Below, piece after piece: positions 9,651 to 19,880 of a stretch of DNA of 38,670 nucleotides. Where the stretch lies: NCBI GenBank assembly GCA_964058805.1, contig CAXKVV010000665.1, positions 1 to 38,670 on the forward strand, given 5' to 3'. The position numbers and the translations under genes are program-made. The notes beneath the pieces were generated by a model. That model was given only the letters and a program-made list of their open reading frames with translations, did not search any database and was not told the DNA's origin. Position 1 is the first letter of the stretch, and the number at the start of each line of letters is the position of its first letter. This DNA comes from Schoenoplectus triqueter. Its lineage: Eukaryota; Streptophyta; Magnoliopsida; Poales; Cyperaceae.

Positions 9651-10412
9651 TTAACTGATTTGATTTTGAATTGCTTCGAGTTTCGCTTTCATGAAAGTCA
9701 AGGAATCTAACTCAAGCACACCCGGAGTGCTCCTTGTTGTATGGCGGTCGAAAGGGGACCAATGATGTTGGTTCACCGCCATTGTCTCAATCAAATTGTA
9801 TGCCTCATTCGCATTCTTGCTTGTCAATGCACCACCTGCTGCGGCATCAAGAAAATTTTTATCATTGCTAATTAGTCCATCATAAAAAATTTGCACAATA
9901 TATTGTTTAGCAAGACCATGATGGGGACACAACCTAAGCAAGTCCTTAAACCTTTCCCAAGCATCATACAAACTTTCATTTCCCTTTTGCTCAAAATTCA
10001 CAATTTGACCTCTTAATTGAGCAGTTTTACTTGGTGAAAAATATTTGGTCAAAAATGCTTCGGTTAATTGGTCCCAAGTGGTTATAGAACCAGCAGGTAA
10101 AGAATGCATCCAAGCTCTAGCCCTATCCCTAAGAGAAAATGGAAACAATCTAAGCCTAAGGGCATCATCACTGACACCATTACTCTTATATGTATCACAA
10201 ATTTCAAGAAAAACTGCAAGATGCAAGTGAGGGTCATCGCTAGGTAGTCCAGAAAATTGATTTTGTTGCGCCATTGTGATGAGATTAGCTTTCAGTTCAA
10301 AGTTATTCGCTGCAATGGCGGGTGCAACAACACTTGGTCGCATGTTGGTCGCTTTTGGGATGATGAAATCCCTCAAAGGTCGGTTCAGATCATCTTCTCC
10401 ATTAAGAGCCAT
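9651..10412 (-). CDS. gag: Athila Gag (capsid) protein
   Basis: This is a 253-residue frame. It contains the plant retrotransposon gag core (roughly residues 55-185), with landmarks such as FLEICDTYK, LRLFPFSLRDRARAW and TKYFSPSKT, which are typical of Athila capsids. The product would form the virus-like particle that packages element RNA. The ATG at 10412 is the first in a frame that stays open upstream into the leader but has no earlier ATG there. A single TAA (9651-9653) ends it just before the CCHC zinc knuckle. The next codon continues in the same frame into pol. In relatives gag and pol are usually one frame, so the stop is either a mutation or a readthrough site; the sequence alone cannot decide. 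Confidence 0.9.
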   Translation of the reverse strand: MALNGEDDLNRPLRDFIIPKATNMRPSVVAPAIAANNFELKANLITMAQQNQFSGLPSDDPHLHLAVFLEICDTYKSNGVSDDALRLRLFPFSLRDRARAWMHSLPAGSITTWDQLTEAFLTKYFSPSKTAQLRGQIVNFEQKGNESLYDAWERFKDLLRLCPHHGLAKQYIVQIFYDGLISNDKNFLDAAAGGALTSKNANEAYNLIETMAVNQHHWSPFDRHTTRSTPGVLELDSLTFMKAKLEAIQNQIS

Positions 10413-10476
10413 CTCAGTAGCGAGATTTTCGTCAAGGAGAGGCTGAGAATTGGCTGAAAATTCTTCTGCTACGAAT

Positions 10477-10507
10477 CTGCCAAGACTCTCACTGGGACTC
10501 CTGGCAG
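10477..10507 (-). repeat. 31-bp palindrome, copy F (5' leader)
   Basis: It lies about 65 bp upstream of the gag ATG in the element leader, between the primer site and gag. The arms are CTGCCAGGAGTC and GAGAGTCTTGGCAG on the minus strand. Confidence 0.85.
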
Positions 10508-10699
10508 AGATTTGAGATTTTGAATTAGTGATTCTTTCTTCGTAGCACCTTGTCTCCAGCCAACTTGTTCTTTCTTCCAGCTCTCAAGATCCTACAATGA
10601 GACAGAATAAGAAGTGAAAAATAAAAATAAAGATAAAAGTAGAAATAAAAATGCTTAGTCTAATTGACTCAAAATAAATTTTGATATTAAATACACCGG

Positions 10700-10717
10700 T
10701 TCCCGGCAACGGCGCCA
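10700..10717 (-). promoter_or_regulatory. Primer binding site, tRNA-Asp
   Basis: On the minus strand the sequence starts TGGCGCCGTTGCCGGG, seven bases inside the LTR edge. It is complementary to the 3' end of plant tRNA-Asp over at least 16 bases. It primes minus-strand DNA synthesis. A tRNA-Asp primer is characteristic of Athila and related non-chromoviral Gypsy elements. Confidence 0.9.
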
Positions 10718-10724
10718 AAAAGCT

Positions 10725-12264
10725 TGATGTGTTTTAACAAGTGCTAATAAATACCCTAAAAATGATACTAAATAACGGGTTGCAAGCGCACAACCTACCG
10801 TTAAGTATATTGTCGGGTGTCGAATCCACAAGGAACGGGATTTAAATACCAAATTTATTTCTTTTAATTAGCTAAGCAATCAATTTCCGATTTTCAGAAA
10901 ATAAAGAACTAAATTCTAAGATTAAATTAATTGAAGTGATAAAATATGAGAAATTGAATATTTTTTGGTATTCTTGGGATTTCGGCATACAAATTACTAG
11001 AGGTTATTGGTATTCATTTAATTGATGTTACACTCTTATATTTTATTTGTGGGTTTCTAATCCAATGGTAGTATTTATCCACTGTCGTGGCTTCGTACCG
11101 TACTCAATTTACTTAAACACCCGCTTTCGCGGCGCATTCTCCTAAACTAAGTCCATTAAGTTTCATGATTAGCCTAAATATATTTTAGTAATTTACTTTC
11201 TCCTTTCGGTACTTCAATAAATCATTCAAATAAATTTAAGTGTCCCCATTAGAAACGGGTTTCTCCTTTCGGTCCTTCACCTATCCCTACGTTGTCTTAT
11301 GTTATCGGGTCTCAAATTATTATCTTTCGATCTAACAATTCAAGTCCTAAGTTTAAACCATTTGTGTGATTAAGCTATACCGTTTTTCTTGTTACCGATC
11401 TAACGTGGCCATTCGTTAATCGGTATTTGCAATTAAATCAACTCATATCATACAAGTAGTTTAACAATTCAATTCACAAGACAAACAAAGATCAAATAAA
11501 AGTAATAATGCCAATTAAATTAAACCAACAACATAGTACTTTGTTACATGCCTAATCCCAAGAAAATTTATTTAGCCAAGCATGGCTTCAAGAATACAAA
11601 AGTTCAGTTTTTGGTCCATCACAATGGATAAAAGAGAGTTAAAAAGAGAAGAATAATAAAACCCAGTTGGAGCCAAGGCTCTCCAACGTCTCCACCTCTT
11701 CTCTGGTCCGAACCCCCTCCTCTGTTGCAAAACCGAACCTTCTTTTTCTCTGCCTCTGGAGCCGACAATCAGAGAGTCCGAGCCGTGCGTCAGAATCCCC
11801 CCTTTTCTTCTTTCCTTCTGTTTCCACACAACCCATTTCCTATTTTGGTTTACCTCTTATGGAATCCCCTAGATTTACTCCCTAAATTTCAGCAATTCAT
11901 TTTCTCTCTCACCTCCTCTTTCCAACCAAGAGGTAAATCTCTTTCCTATTTCTCTCATTAACTGCATTTAATCCCTGCTAAATCATAGATGAGATCTCTA
12001 GATTTTCCTTCGCGTGTACAGCTATTTCCTTGCTCAATTCGTGTCTGGTAACTGCTCTCTGCCAAGGGTCTCGCTGAGAGTCTTGGCAGAGCCGAATTCT
12101 ACTCTGATTCCTCCAGAAATTTCTGAAAATTACAAAAACCAAGAAATGCGGCAGTAACAAGGTCTAGAAATAAAACACAGGCTAAAATAAGCATGATTCA
12201 AATAAATTGAGTGAATTATTGTGTTAAATCTTGTGCAAATATTATATAAAATGAGCACCTATCA
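10725..12264 (-). repeat. 5' LTR of the Athila element
   Basis: This 1540-bp copy is the upstream (promoter-bearing) LTR in element orientation. It differs from the other LTR at about 12 single bases. It carries the palindrome copy at 12059-12089. Confidence 0.95.
12059..12089 (-). repeat. 31-bp palindrome, copy B (5' LTR)
   Basis: Identical to copy A, as expected for paired LTRs. Confidence 0.85.
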
Positions 12265-12269
12265 TTTAG
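12265..12269. repeat. Target-site duplication (right), TTTAG
   Basis: Matches 445-449 and fixes the right boundary of the Athila element. Confidence 0.93.
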
Positions 12270-12641
12270 ACCAATAATTTTTACGGTACTATCACAAGAA
12301 CTCACACATATTCTCAACTCATGTATTTTAATGTATGCATAAATTTACTTCAGTTATAACAAATAATTATGGCAAAAAACTGTAAAAAAAAAATTCATGT
12401 AGAATATATTTACAGAATGTTTTAATGAGCATATTTAATTTAATTGCCTTATCTGTATTTTCATTACAAAATAAAAAAAAATATCTGTACGCCCGAAATT
12501 TAGCAACGTATATACGTATGAAACTTTGAATTTCATTCAATTTGGAATGTACATTTTGTATTTTTTTCTGGTTCCATCTTCTCATTTCTCTATTATTATT
12601 GGACGATTTTATTCTTATTATCATAAAACAGCGATTTCTCA
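12270..12641. other. AT-rich intergenic stretch, nothing recognised
   Basis: I found no gene, RNA or clear repeat between the retrotransposon and the foldback MITE. Confidence 0.5.
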
Positions 12642-13043
12642 AATTAATTATTATAATTATTATATATTTTTTATAATAAGAGTGATTAAATTAAAATTTT
12701 AAAAATACGAATGACAATGCGCCATAATCAGTGGTGCTTTGCAAATGCATCAGCTCCATTTACGTATTTGAGCACAGACACCACTAAGAATAACATCTTT
12801 CATTTTTTTTAACTTTTACATCCAACTTAAACAAAGCCACATCCGCTAGTGAGAGAATGCACCACTTTCACTAGCGTGGATGTGTTTTTTAATAACTAAA
12901 AAGTAAAAAAAGAAAAAAAAAGACACCACTGTTAATTGTGTATTTGTAAAGCATCATTATCAGTGGTGCGCTACTATTTGTATTTTTAGAATTTTAATTT
13001 AATTATTTTTATTATTAAAATATAATTATTATAATAATTAATT
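12642..13043. mobile_element. Foldback MITE (~400 bp) with long inverted repeats
   Basis: The two halves are imperfect inverted complements. The outer ~100 bp on each side start AATTAATTATTATAAT and share blocks such as ATTAAATTAAAATT, CTAAAAATAC-like, and ATCAGTGGTGC/GCACCACTGAT. A nested inner inverted repeat (CACATCC and CACTAGCG blocks, about 12838-12887) forms the tip. There is no coding capacity, so it would depend on another element's transposase. The AT-rich edges make the exact ends and target duplication uncertain, and I cannot assign a superfamily. Confidence 0.75.
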
Positions 13044-13860
13044 AAAAAATGACTGATAATTAGATATCAGAGATCCAAGTCATAGTCTCTAGGAGGAAAA
13101 GTGGAAAACGATTGAACTCTACGAATAGTAGTCCATTATATGACTAGTATAGTCTTATACATCATAGATACTGCTTGAACAAAACGAACAATTTGCATAA
13201 TTTGAACAGACCCGTGGGACACTGTGCAAAATCACGAAGCACAAATAAATAATATATGGGCCCTATTATTGATGGGGCAATTATAATGATATTGGTCACA
13301 ACTTATGATTTTCACGAATCAGTACCAATGGTACAGAAATAATAAATGACACCAATCTACTTCTTCCTAGACCAGTGTCCCTTGACACGCCGGGCTGTTT
13401 CAAGATGTATAAAGAGTTGCAAAATTATATCTTTTCATATATCGAAATATACTTTTTTTTTGAAAGAGTAGTTTCTCACATATTTCATTAGAAACTTGGT
13501 CTATCAATCTGTCATTCTGAATATTTAACACTACTAATGTTTTTTAACCCTACTAATAAGTGGAGGATCCATCCTCATAACAGATACAAAATATCAAATC
13601 TAAAATAAATCTCATCAGTTACAAAATATCATTTAAAGCAATTAACATCTGAAGTTCTTCAACCGTCTCTTTAAATCAGATGACATTGCCTCTTAATCGC
13701 CAAAAACACAATAGCAACTACAACAAAAAAGAAGCAATGCCCAAATACAAAACATAGCTAAATTCTAATTAAACTACTGTTTCTACATTCTAGTACTACC
13801 ATACTTCATGCTTCATTAATGCAATTAGTTCTTTTTTCAAACTAAGCCTCTTTCTCTATC
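13044..13860. other. Intergenic sequence, possibly the 3' tail of the LINE
   Basis: I recognise no gene. A T9 run near 13451 could be the reverse of a LINE poly(A) tail, which would make 13460-13860 LINE 3' untranslated sequence. This is a guess. Confidence 0.35.
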
Positions 13861-13869
13861 TCTAAAAGT

Positions 13870-15618
13870 TCTAAACTTAATGTTTTTTCTATGATCTGCA
13901 TTGTTAAGGATGTAATGTCAGAGGGTATGATATAATATAAATTATTAGTACAATCAACATCTTTAATTTGACTCCTGTTTTTAATAAGTGCAAGTATATT
14001 ACTGTCTAATGTTCTAATACTTTTATAGTCCCCCTTAAAAAAACTAATCTATTTCTTCCTTTCCAAATAACTCAAAGAATTGCCCCTCTTGCCATTTCAT
14101 AGATATTGTCATTTTTGAAGGGTATATATGCATTTAATTGCAATAATTCCTCTACAGTGGTACTAATAAAAAAGAAATTATTGTAACTAGCTATCCAAAA
14201 CAATAAACAATAAGCAATTGTGTAATGTATAAAGAGATATCAACAGTTTCTATGTTATGACAGAATATGCAATGATTATTATCTTGCTAACATCTTTTCA
14301 TTAAATTATCTCTAGTTAATATCTTATTTTGTTCTACATACCAAAGAAAGATTTAATTTTAAGAGGTATACTAGCTGACCAAATTGATTGAAATTGGTTA
14401 TTTATCATACCTCCATAACTTAATCAATTATAATATGAATTTGTATTGAAAAGACCATTTGAGCTCCATCTTCATATACTAATATCAAATTCAAGATTTA
14501 AAGTAATATCTAATAAGCTTCTATACAGACTAAATAATTGTTCATGTAAGATGTCATTTAATGGTCTAATGGAAGTTAAACAGAATCTATAGTATCCTAT
14601 AATTTGGGCCACAATTACATTTTGATTAGATGCTAATTCATATAACATAGGATTGTGAGCTTAATGTACATTATGAGTTCTATCTATCTTTTTAGAAAAG
14701 GGTATTAGTACGTACCATTGTCTACTTTCTTATTTGTACTGGTATTAAAAATATTTAGTTCCTCTGAATTTCCTTCCAGAATAAAGACATACAGGTGACA
14801 AATCTCCTGTTACTATGTCTAATTAAAATTATGTATTTTGTTAATCCTTTTTTCTAATGGGTTGTTATATTTTCAGAGTCACTTGCATAGTAGTGCTTTG
14901 TTCATAAGTTTTTTTATTAAGTATCTCTAATTCCCCTTGATTATAATTATTACACACTACTTTCTAAGCTACAAGATAATAAGATTTTTTCCTAACAGAA
15001 CTTTCTTCAAATCGTAGAAATCTTCTACATAATTGGTCATTTTTTTCCTGACCTGAACTAATAGTTTAAATATGTTCATCCAATAAATAGATATGGCATT
15101 CAAAACTGATTTAATTAATGTTAGTATGCACCCTATTGATAATAATTTTCCTTTCTAATTATTTAGTTTTCTCTCTACGTTGTTAACCAAAAAAAAAATC
15201 TCAATCTTTATTTTTTATTTTTTTTCAATGTAGAGGAACTCCTAAATATGTAACAGGTATCAAGTCTACATCCTAATATTTCAGCTAAACTATTACTTTT
15301 ATTTTCTGACAAATCTAGTGGTATTAGTTTATTTTTTAATAATTTAATTTTAGTCTTGATAAATTTTTAAATCTTAATAATAGTAATTTTAAAATTAAAG
15401 TCATTCTTTTATCTGCGTATCATCCGTAAATTATAAATGAGTTAGTTTAGTACATTAAAGTTGCCTAACATTTTAATATATCCTTCTTGTTACCATTTAC
15501 TTAATATTTTTTATAATATGTCAGCTACCAGATTGAACAGAAAAGGAGAGAGAAAATCATCTTGTCATGGATCTTTTTTTATTTATTTGAAGTATGGTGT
15601 TATATGGTCATTTATTAT
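13870..15618 (-). pseudogene. Decayed LINE RT, 3' part (palm to zf-RVT)
   Basis: Reading the minus strand in shifting frames, LINE landmarks appear in order. There is an LSPFLFNLVAD block near 15540 (family consensus QGDPLSP, with the preceding residues decayed), then the catalytic YADD-like FTDDT (15416-15430) and VTYLGVPLH near 15235. A C-terminal zf-RVT-like region follows around 14030-14370 (PLKIKSF; cysteine/histidine-rich HCIFCHN; ETVDHLF). Many stops and frameshifts show it is long dead. The family is a plant non-LTR retrotransposon (L1-like). Its upstream part continues at 18525 after a nested insertion. Confidence 0.75.
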
Positions 15619-17405
15619 TGTTGGGAATTTATCGGTGTATCTAGTGTATAAATTCAAAAATTTTCATCTAAAATACTAAAAGGGCCTTGTATATCACTTA
15701 ACTAAATAAAATACAAGTTATAAACAAAGTTCATGTACCTTTGAAGCGTGTTTGAGTCACCAAAAGGGCAGAAAATGATCGGGAGACGCGCATGACATCG
15801 AGAGACCAACCGATATCTCCTCCAATGGTATCCACTAAGAACAGCCCACAAATGCCTTCTCAACCTCTTTCTAGGGCAATTGAGAGTGCTCCTTGATCCT
15901 CTGATCCTTCTTCACAAATTCTAACTCTTAGAGGTGGAGGAAAGAGTTCTCAACACATGAGATAGTCAAAACGGGTGCGGCAGAAATTTAGCAGAGCTTC
16001 CGCGCTTAGGAAAATAATTTATTATGTTTCTACCAGGGAGAGACCCTTATATAACCTTCCCAACAGGTGGAAGGATATTTTCCCACATTTTGAAAGAGCT
16101 CCCACTAATTTTGGACAACCTAAACTTATCGGTTTCCAAAAATAGATTGAACTTTTCTTAATTAACTAAGAGAAAGTGGGGATAATGAAAATAGTGGATC
16201 ATGCTCCACTTTCCATATCTTACCATCTTAAAATAGCTAAAAAAAGTACAGTAGTGGAAAGTGAGTGTCTAATTTTAATCACTCAACATATGACTAAATT
16301 CAGACTTTCCCGAAATAACATAATTCTCATCTAATTATGCCATGTCAATATACTATTAAAATAATATAAACTCTCTTAAAACTCTTCCATTTGAACATTA
16401 TTAAATACTTTTTTTTGAAAAGTATTATTAAATACTTTAATAAGTTCAATAATTATTTATCTCATGTTATCTGATATGTTCAACACATCAACTCATCAAA
16501 GAATATTTATAGGTTATGTTCTTATACAGTGTAACCCTTTGGGACATGTATATACTTAGCAATGAGATTAAAAAAATTAATTATCATAGATCATAAGCGG
16601 CACCTAGCAATGTGCATTATGACCCCTAAGCAATACAGATATAATGTACGCTATAAATATCTTAGTCCTGAACGACGACAATCATCCCGAGGTCATTCCA
16701 TGTCACATGATATCCAGAACGGTATAAAATAGGAACGTGTCATTTTTATACTACATTCTTTATCTAGGGACATCAGTATTCTTGATTCATACCTCTTCTT
16801 CATACAAATAACGTATATCGAGATAAAATCTGTATGGCTGCCAGTTACGGACAACGTTGGATAATATTCACAAATGCAAATCATTTGTATAAGAAGAACA
16901 CTCATCTCATACCTAAAAATTAGCAAGCAAATAAAATACTAATGACACAAACACAATCCTTATAGTATTTTATTACATGTCAAGTCCAATAATATGTCCA
17001 ACACGTTATTTGTGTAATTTAGCCGATAATATTTATCGTATGTGATAGAGATTTAAAGCCCTAGGATGGTGGTATTGAAAGGTCAAGATAGTGCAAGAAT
17101 GTAAAGAACCTAAGGTAGAAATGTATAAACCAATTTGGGGCTTAATATTCAAGTATAATGGCAGCGGAATACGATTTAAATCAATTCAATTCTCACAAGA
17201 ATATAGCAATCAAAGAAATATGAGAAAAAAAGTAAAGATAAAACAAGAACACAAGATGTAACGGAATTCGGTTTTAACAATGCCTACGTCTCCGGGACCC
17301 TCAACCTCTAACAATTGAGGTTGAGCCAATATATTTAAAAAGGGTTTTTATACTTGTAGAACTTGGTCCCTTACAAAAATGGGCTGTCAAGCCTATCGGT
17401 AACAA

Positions 17406-17495
17406 GAGTGACAACACACTCAAAAAGGTGAGTGACAACACACTCAAAAGAAAGGTGAGTGACAACACACTCAAAATGTGAGTGACAACACACTC
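17406..17495. repeat. Four short tandem repeats, core GAGTGACAACACACTC
   Basis: Four exact 16-bp cores start at 17406, 17430, 17457 and 17480, separated by variable A/G-rich linkers. Each core has self-complementary ends (GAGTG/CACTC). The overlapping minus-strand frame (17301-17594) is only a translation of this repeat. Confidence 0.85.
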
Positions 17496-17781
17496 AAGAA
17501 AAAGGTGAGCACTACAATTCAAAAGAATATTTTCAAGAAGATCACGAAGGATCAAGTTGGGAGAATAGAGAGAAGCAAGATTGAGTTTGAACAAGGATTT
17601 GGCTAATTGAGTGTATCAATCTCTTGAATTATCTCTCTCACTTTGTATTTGGCTAGTAAGCTCTCTGAAGTAATGATTTAGCTAGATTGGTTAAATTCCA
17701 ACTCATCAGATCAATAAATTCAGTGAGAGAGGTGATCCTTTTAAAATAGATTTTCTGAAGAAATTATTTTTCGGCCTAAAC

Positions 17782-18013
17782 CGTTATAACGGTTTACGAA
17801 TCGTTATAACGGTTTAGAAAGAATAGCCGTTGGATCAACTGATCTGAAACGTTATAACGATTTATCAAATCGTTATACGTTTCACAAATCGTTGTAACGA
17901 TTACAGAATCGTTACATAACGATACACTCTGGTTTCTTTTTAGGATATTTTTGCCTTAAAATATTTTTGAGTATTGAGATGAACCATTATAATGTTTACT
18001 GAATCGTTATAAC
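17782..18013. repeat. Array of the palindrome CGTTATAACG
   Basis: Exact palindromic decamers begin at 17782, 17802, 17850 and 18004. Degenerate versions lie near 17871, 17890, 17910 and 17982. Several are followed by GTTTA or GATTT. They lie inside the nested 2.9-kb insertion. Confidence 0.8.
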
Positions 18014-18524
18014 GATTCCCTGGGCAGATATAATTTTCTTGTTGTTTAACCTCAATTTATCTTGACCAATTCAATCCAGTTTGAATCTAACTAAACCTAA
18101 GCCTAATGCAGTCTTAATTAAGCTCTTATATCCCAGCACTAGTCTTAGTTCTTGTGCACTAGTCCATTTGCATGTTAATCTCTGCACAAAACTCAAACAA
18201 GGTAAATTATAATATTCAAGATTGTTTTGCAAATCGACAAATCAAAGAAGATGTTAAGTGTAATAATATGATTTGTGAAACATAATCATCACTCAATTTA
18301 CACACCAATCTTAGTTAATCATTGTTCCTAGGTAATTAACAGATTAGGGACATTTTAGAGTTATTATTAATTAATGCATATGTTTCACAATTGAGTCCGA
18401 CTCAATATACAAATAATAAATAACTCAAGGAATAAATAATATATCATATATAGTAATTTTAATACATAAGCTAAGTATAATCAACACATGATTGACTGTA
18501 GATCACTCTAACACTAACAATTAT

Positions 18525-19100
18525 AATGCAAGTTTGGCTTATTTGAAGAATATTCTTAATCCATTGCAATCATTTATTCCCAAACCCTCTGACTTTTAGT
18601 ATTTCCTTATGAAATTGATAATTGATCGAGTCAAAGACTTTTTCAAAATAAATTTTAAATAATAAGCCTTTTGTTTTTCTTTGTCTTATTTTAAAAAAAT
18701 ATTTTTTATGCACATACAATGTTGTCATGAATGCTTCTTTATATTATAAAAATTTATTGAGTTTTACTATAAGTGAGTCTATAACTGGAGATAATTTATT
18801 AACTATTATTATTATTATTATTATTATTTTAAAACTATAATTAATTAAACTAATTGGTTCAAATTATTCAATAGTGTTACTTTCTGATATTTTCGGAATT
18901 AAGATGATAGATGCATGACTAAGTTTTGTTAGATTTAATGTTTGATTGTAGAAAAATTATATCAGTGCATACACATCATCCTTTATCACCTCTCAATATT
19001 TTTGATAGAAAAAAGAAAGATATTCATCTGAACCTGATGCTTTGTTACCATTAGAAACAAATACAGCTTATTTAATTTCTTCCATAGTAATATTTTTTTT
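18525..19100 (-). pseudogene. Decayed LINE RT, 5' part (fingers)
   Basis: The minus strand shows the expected RT N-terminal blocks: NGNKASGSDEY-like near 19040, IILIPK near 18895, KLSPVIDSLI near 18790 and GLLFKIYFEKVFDSIN near 18650, followed by RGFGNK near 18580. These precede the blocks at 15540 in a normal LINE, where they would be about 100 bp away, so this and 13870-15618 are one gene split by an insertion. It is degraded by stops. An ATT microsatellite (18803-18828) lies within it. Confidence 0.75.
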
Positions 19101-19332
19101 AATATGTCCCTACTACTAGATAGGATTATTTAATCGAGTTTTGCTCCGAATTAGGCCGATTCAACCGAGTTTTATTCTGATTCAACAGATTTTCGCTCAA
19201 AGGAAATAACTTGTAAAAGTTTTGAATGTTATCAATGGCCATGGAAAGGTAGGAAGAAAGAGAAGTGTAAAATGGAAAGAGAGACAAATGTAGACTCTAG
19301 AATACAGGCGCCTAGGCTTTTAAATAAGAGAA
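19101..19332. other. Intergenic, nothing recognised
   Basis: This is a short AT-rich stretch between the LINE remnant and the half MITE. It may include more decayed LINE. Confidence 0.4.
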
Positions 19333-19536
19333 GAGATCAATTGATAATGAGTTATTTTGACAATTTTGACAATGAACTTCTAAATAAATATAAGTAAAAT
19401 CTTAAAAATGAAAAAAAGTTTATAGAAGTTTTCTTCTACATATGAATTGATAGTCATTCAAATTTCATATAATTTCTTTATCATTTGATAGTCCATCAAA
19501 GACTATCAAATTTTTATGCAATTTCTAACAGTTCCA
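19333..19536. mobile_element. Half copy of a MULE-type MITE
   Basis: It aligns with one arm of the intact MITE at 34971-35351. Shared landmarks include GATCA-TTGA-AATG, GTTATTTTGA-AATTTTGACAAT, ATCATTTGATAGTCCATCAAA and AACAGTT at the mid-point. The second arm is missing, so it ends where the intact element folds back. Confidence 0.65.
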
Positions 19537-19629
19537 ATTTAACGTTTTTTCCTAATCCGAAACTGAATGGCAGTACTATAGTACATCACTCCATTTGACT
19601 TCTAGACCTCTCGTGTTGCCTGTGCTTTG

Positions 19630-19880
19630 TTCTAAATTCATGTCATTTTGTATCTTATCGTGTTAAAGTACGTCGTGTCACGTGTCATGTCGTGCCGTGT
19701 CGTATATTTTTATCTTTTTTATTTTTTTTCGTGTCATATCGTGTCGTGTCTAAAATTATTAGAGGGGTGACACAACACGAATAAGACACATCGTGCTTAC
19801 CGTGTCATGCTTAATCGTGTCATGTCTAATCGTATCATGTACAATCGTATCATGTTTATGCATTATAATGTGATTTAATT
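19630..19880. repeat. Degenerate CGTGTCATGT/CGTGTCGTGT minirepeats
   Basis: More than ten variants of CGTGTC, CGTGCC and CGTATCATGT occur in 250 bp, with a smaller cluster at 20300-20400. Such arrays are seen as subterminal repeats of plant hAT-type elements. I found no clean terminal inverted repeat here. Confidence 0.55.

Larger units (their letters stand above)
450..12264 (-). mobile_element. Complete Athila-lineage Ty3/Gypsy LTR retrotransposon
   Basis: The element is 11,815 bp and reads on the minus strand. In element order it has a 5' LTR (12264-10725), a tRNA-Asp primer site, gag, zinc knuckle, protease, RT, RNase H, integrase, a third ORF, a polypurine tract and a 3' LTR (1989-450). 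The LTRs begin TGATAGG and end CATCA. The tRNA-Asp primer site, the gag type, the lack of a visible chromodomain after integrase, and a downstream ORF-1-family gene all fit the Athila clade. Both LTRs are exactly 1540 bp. By eye they differ at about 12 sites with no indel (about 0.8%), which implies an insertion well under one million years old at usual plant rates. The pol frame carries three lesions, so this copy is unlikely to be autonomous. Confidence 0.96.
15619..18519. mobile_element. 2.9-kb nested insertion with TG...CA ends and ATTAT duplication
   Basis: The insert starts TGTTGGG and ends CTAACA. It is flanked on both sides by ATTAT (15614-15618 and 18520-18524) and sits between two halves of a LINE RT. 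TG/CA ends plus a 5-bp duplication point to an LTR-type element. I see no reading frame, no primer site and no obvious pair of long terminal repeats. A GTCCAACA at about 16994-17001 could be an internal LTR end. It may be a large solo LTR, a non-autonomous element or a composite. A segment near 17160-17340 (GGCAGCGGAAT, CTACGTCTCCGGGACC) resembles sequence often seen in Copia LTRs. Confidence 0.6.

Noticed and set aside
17301..17594. 97-codon minus-strand frame with Leu-Ser repeats
   Set aside because: It is just the translation of the GAGTGACAACACACTC repeat array.
17406..18013. CRISPR-like array
   Set aside because: This is plant nuclear DNA, the repeats are short with irregular spacers, and there are no cas genes.
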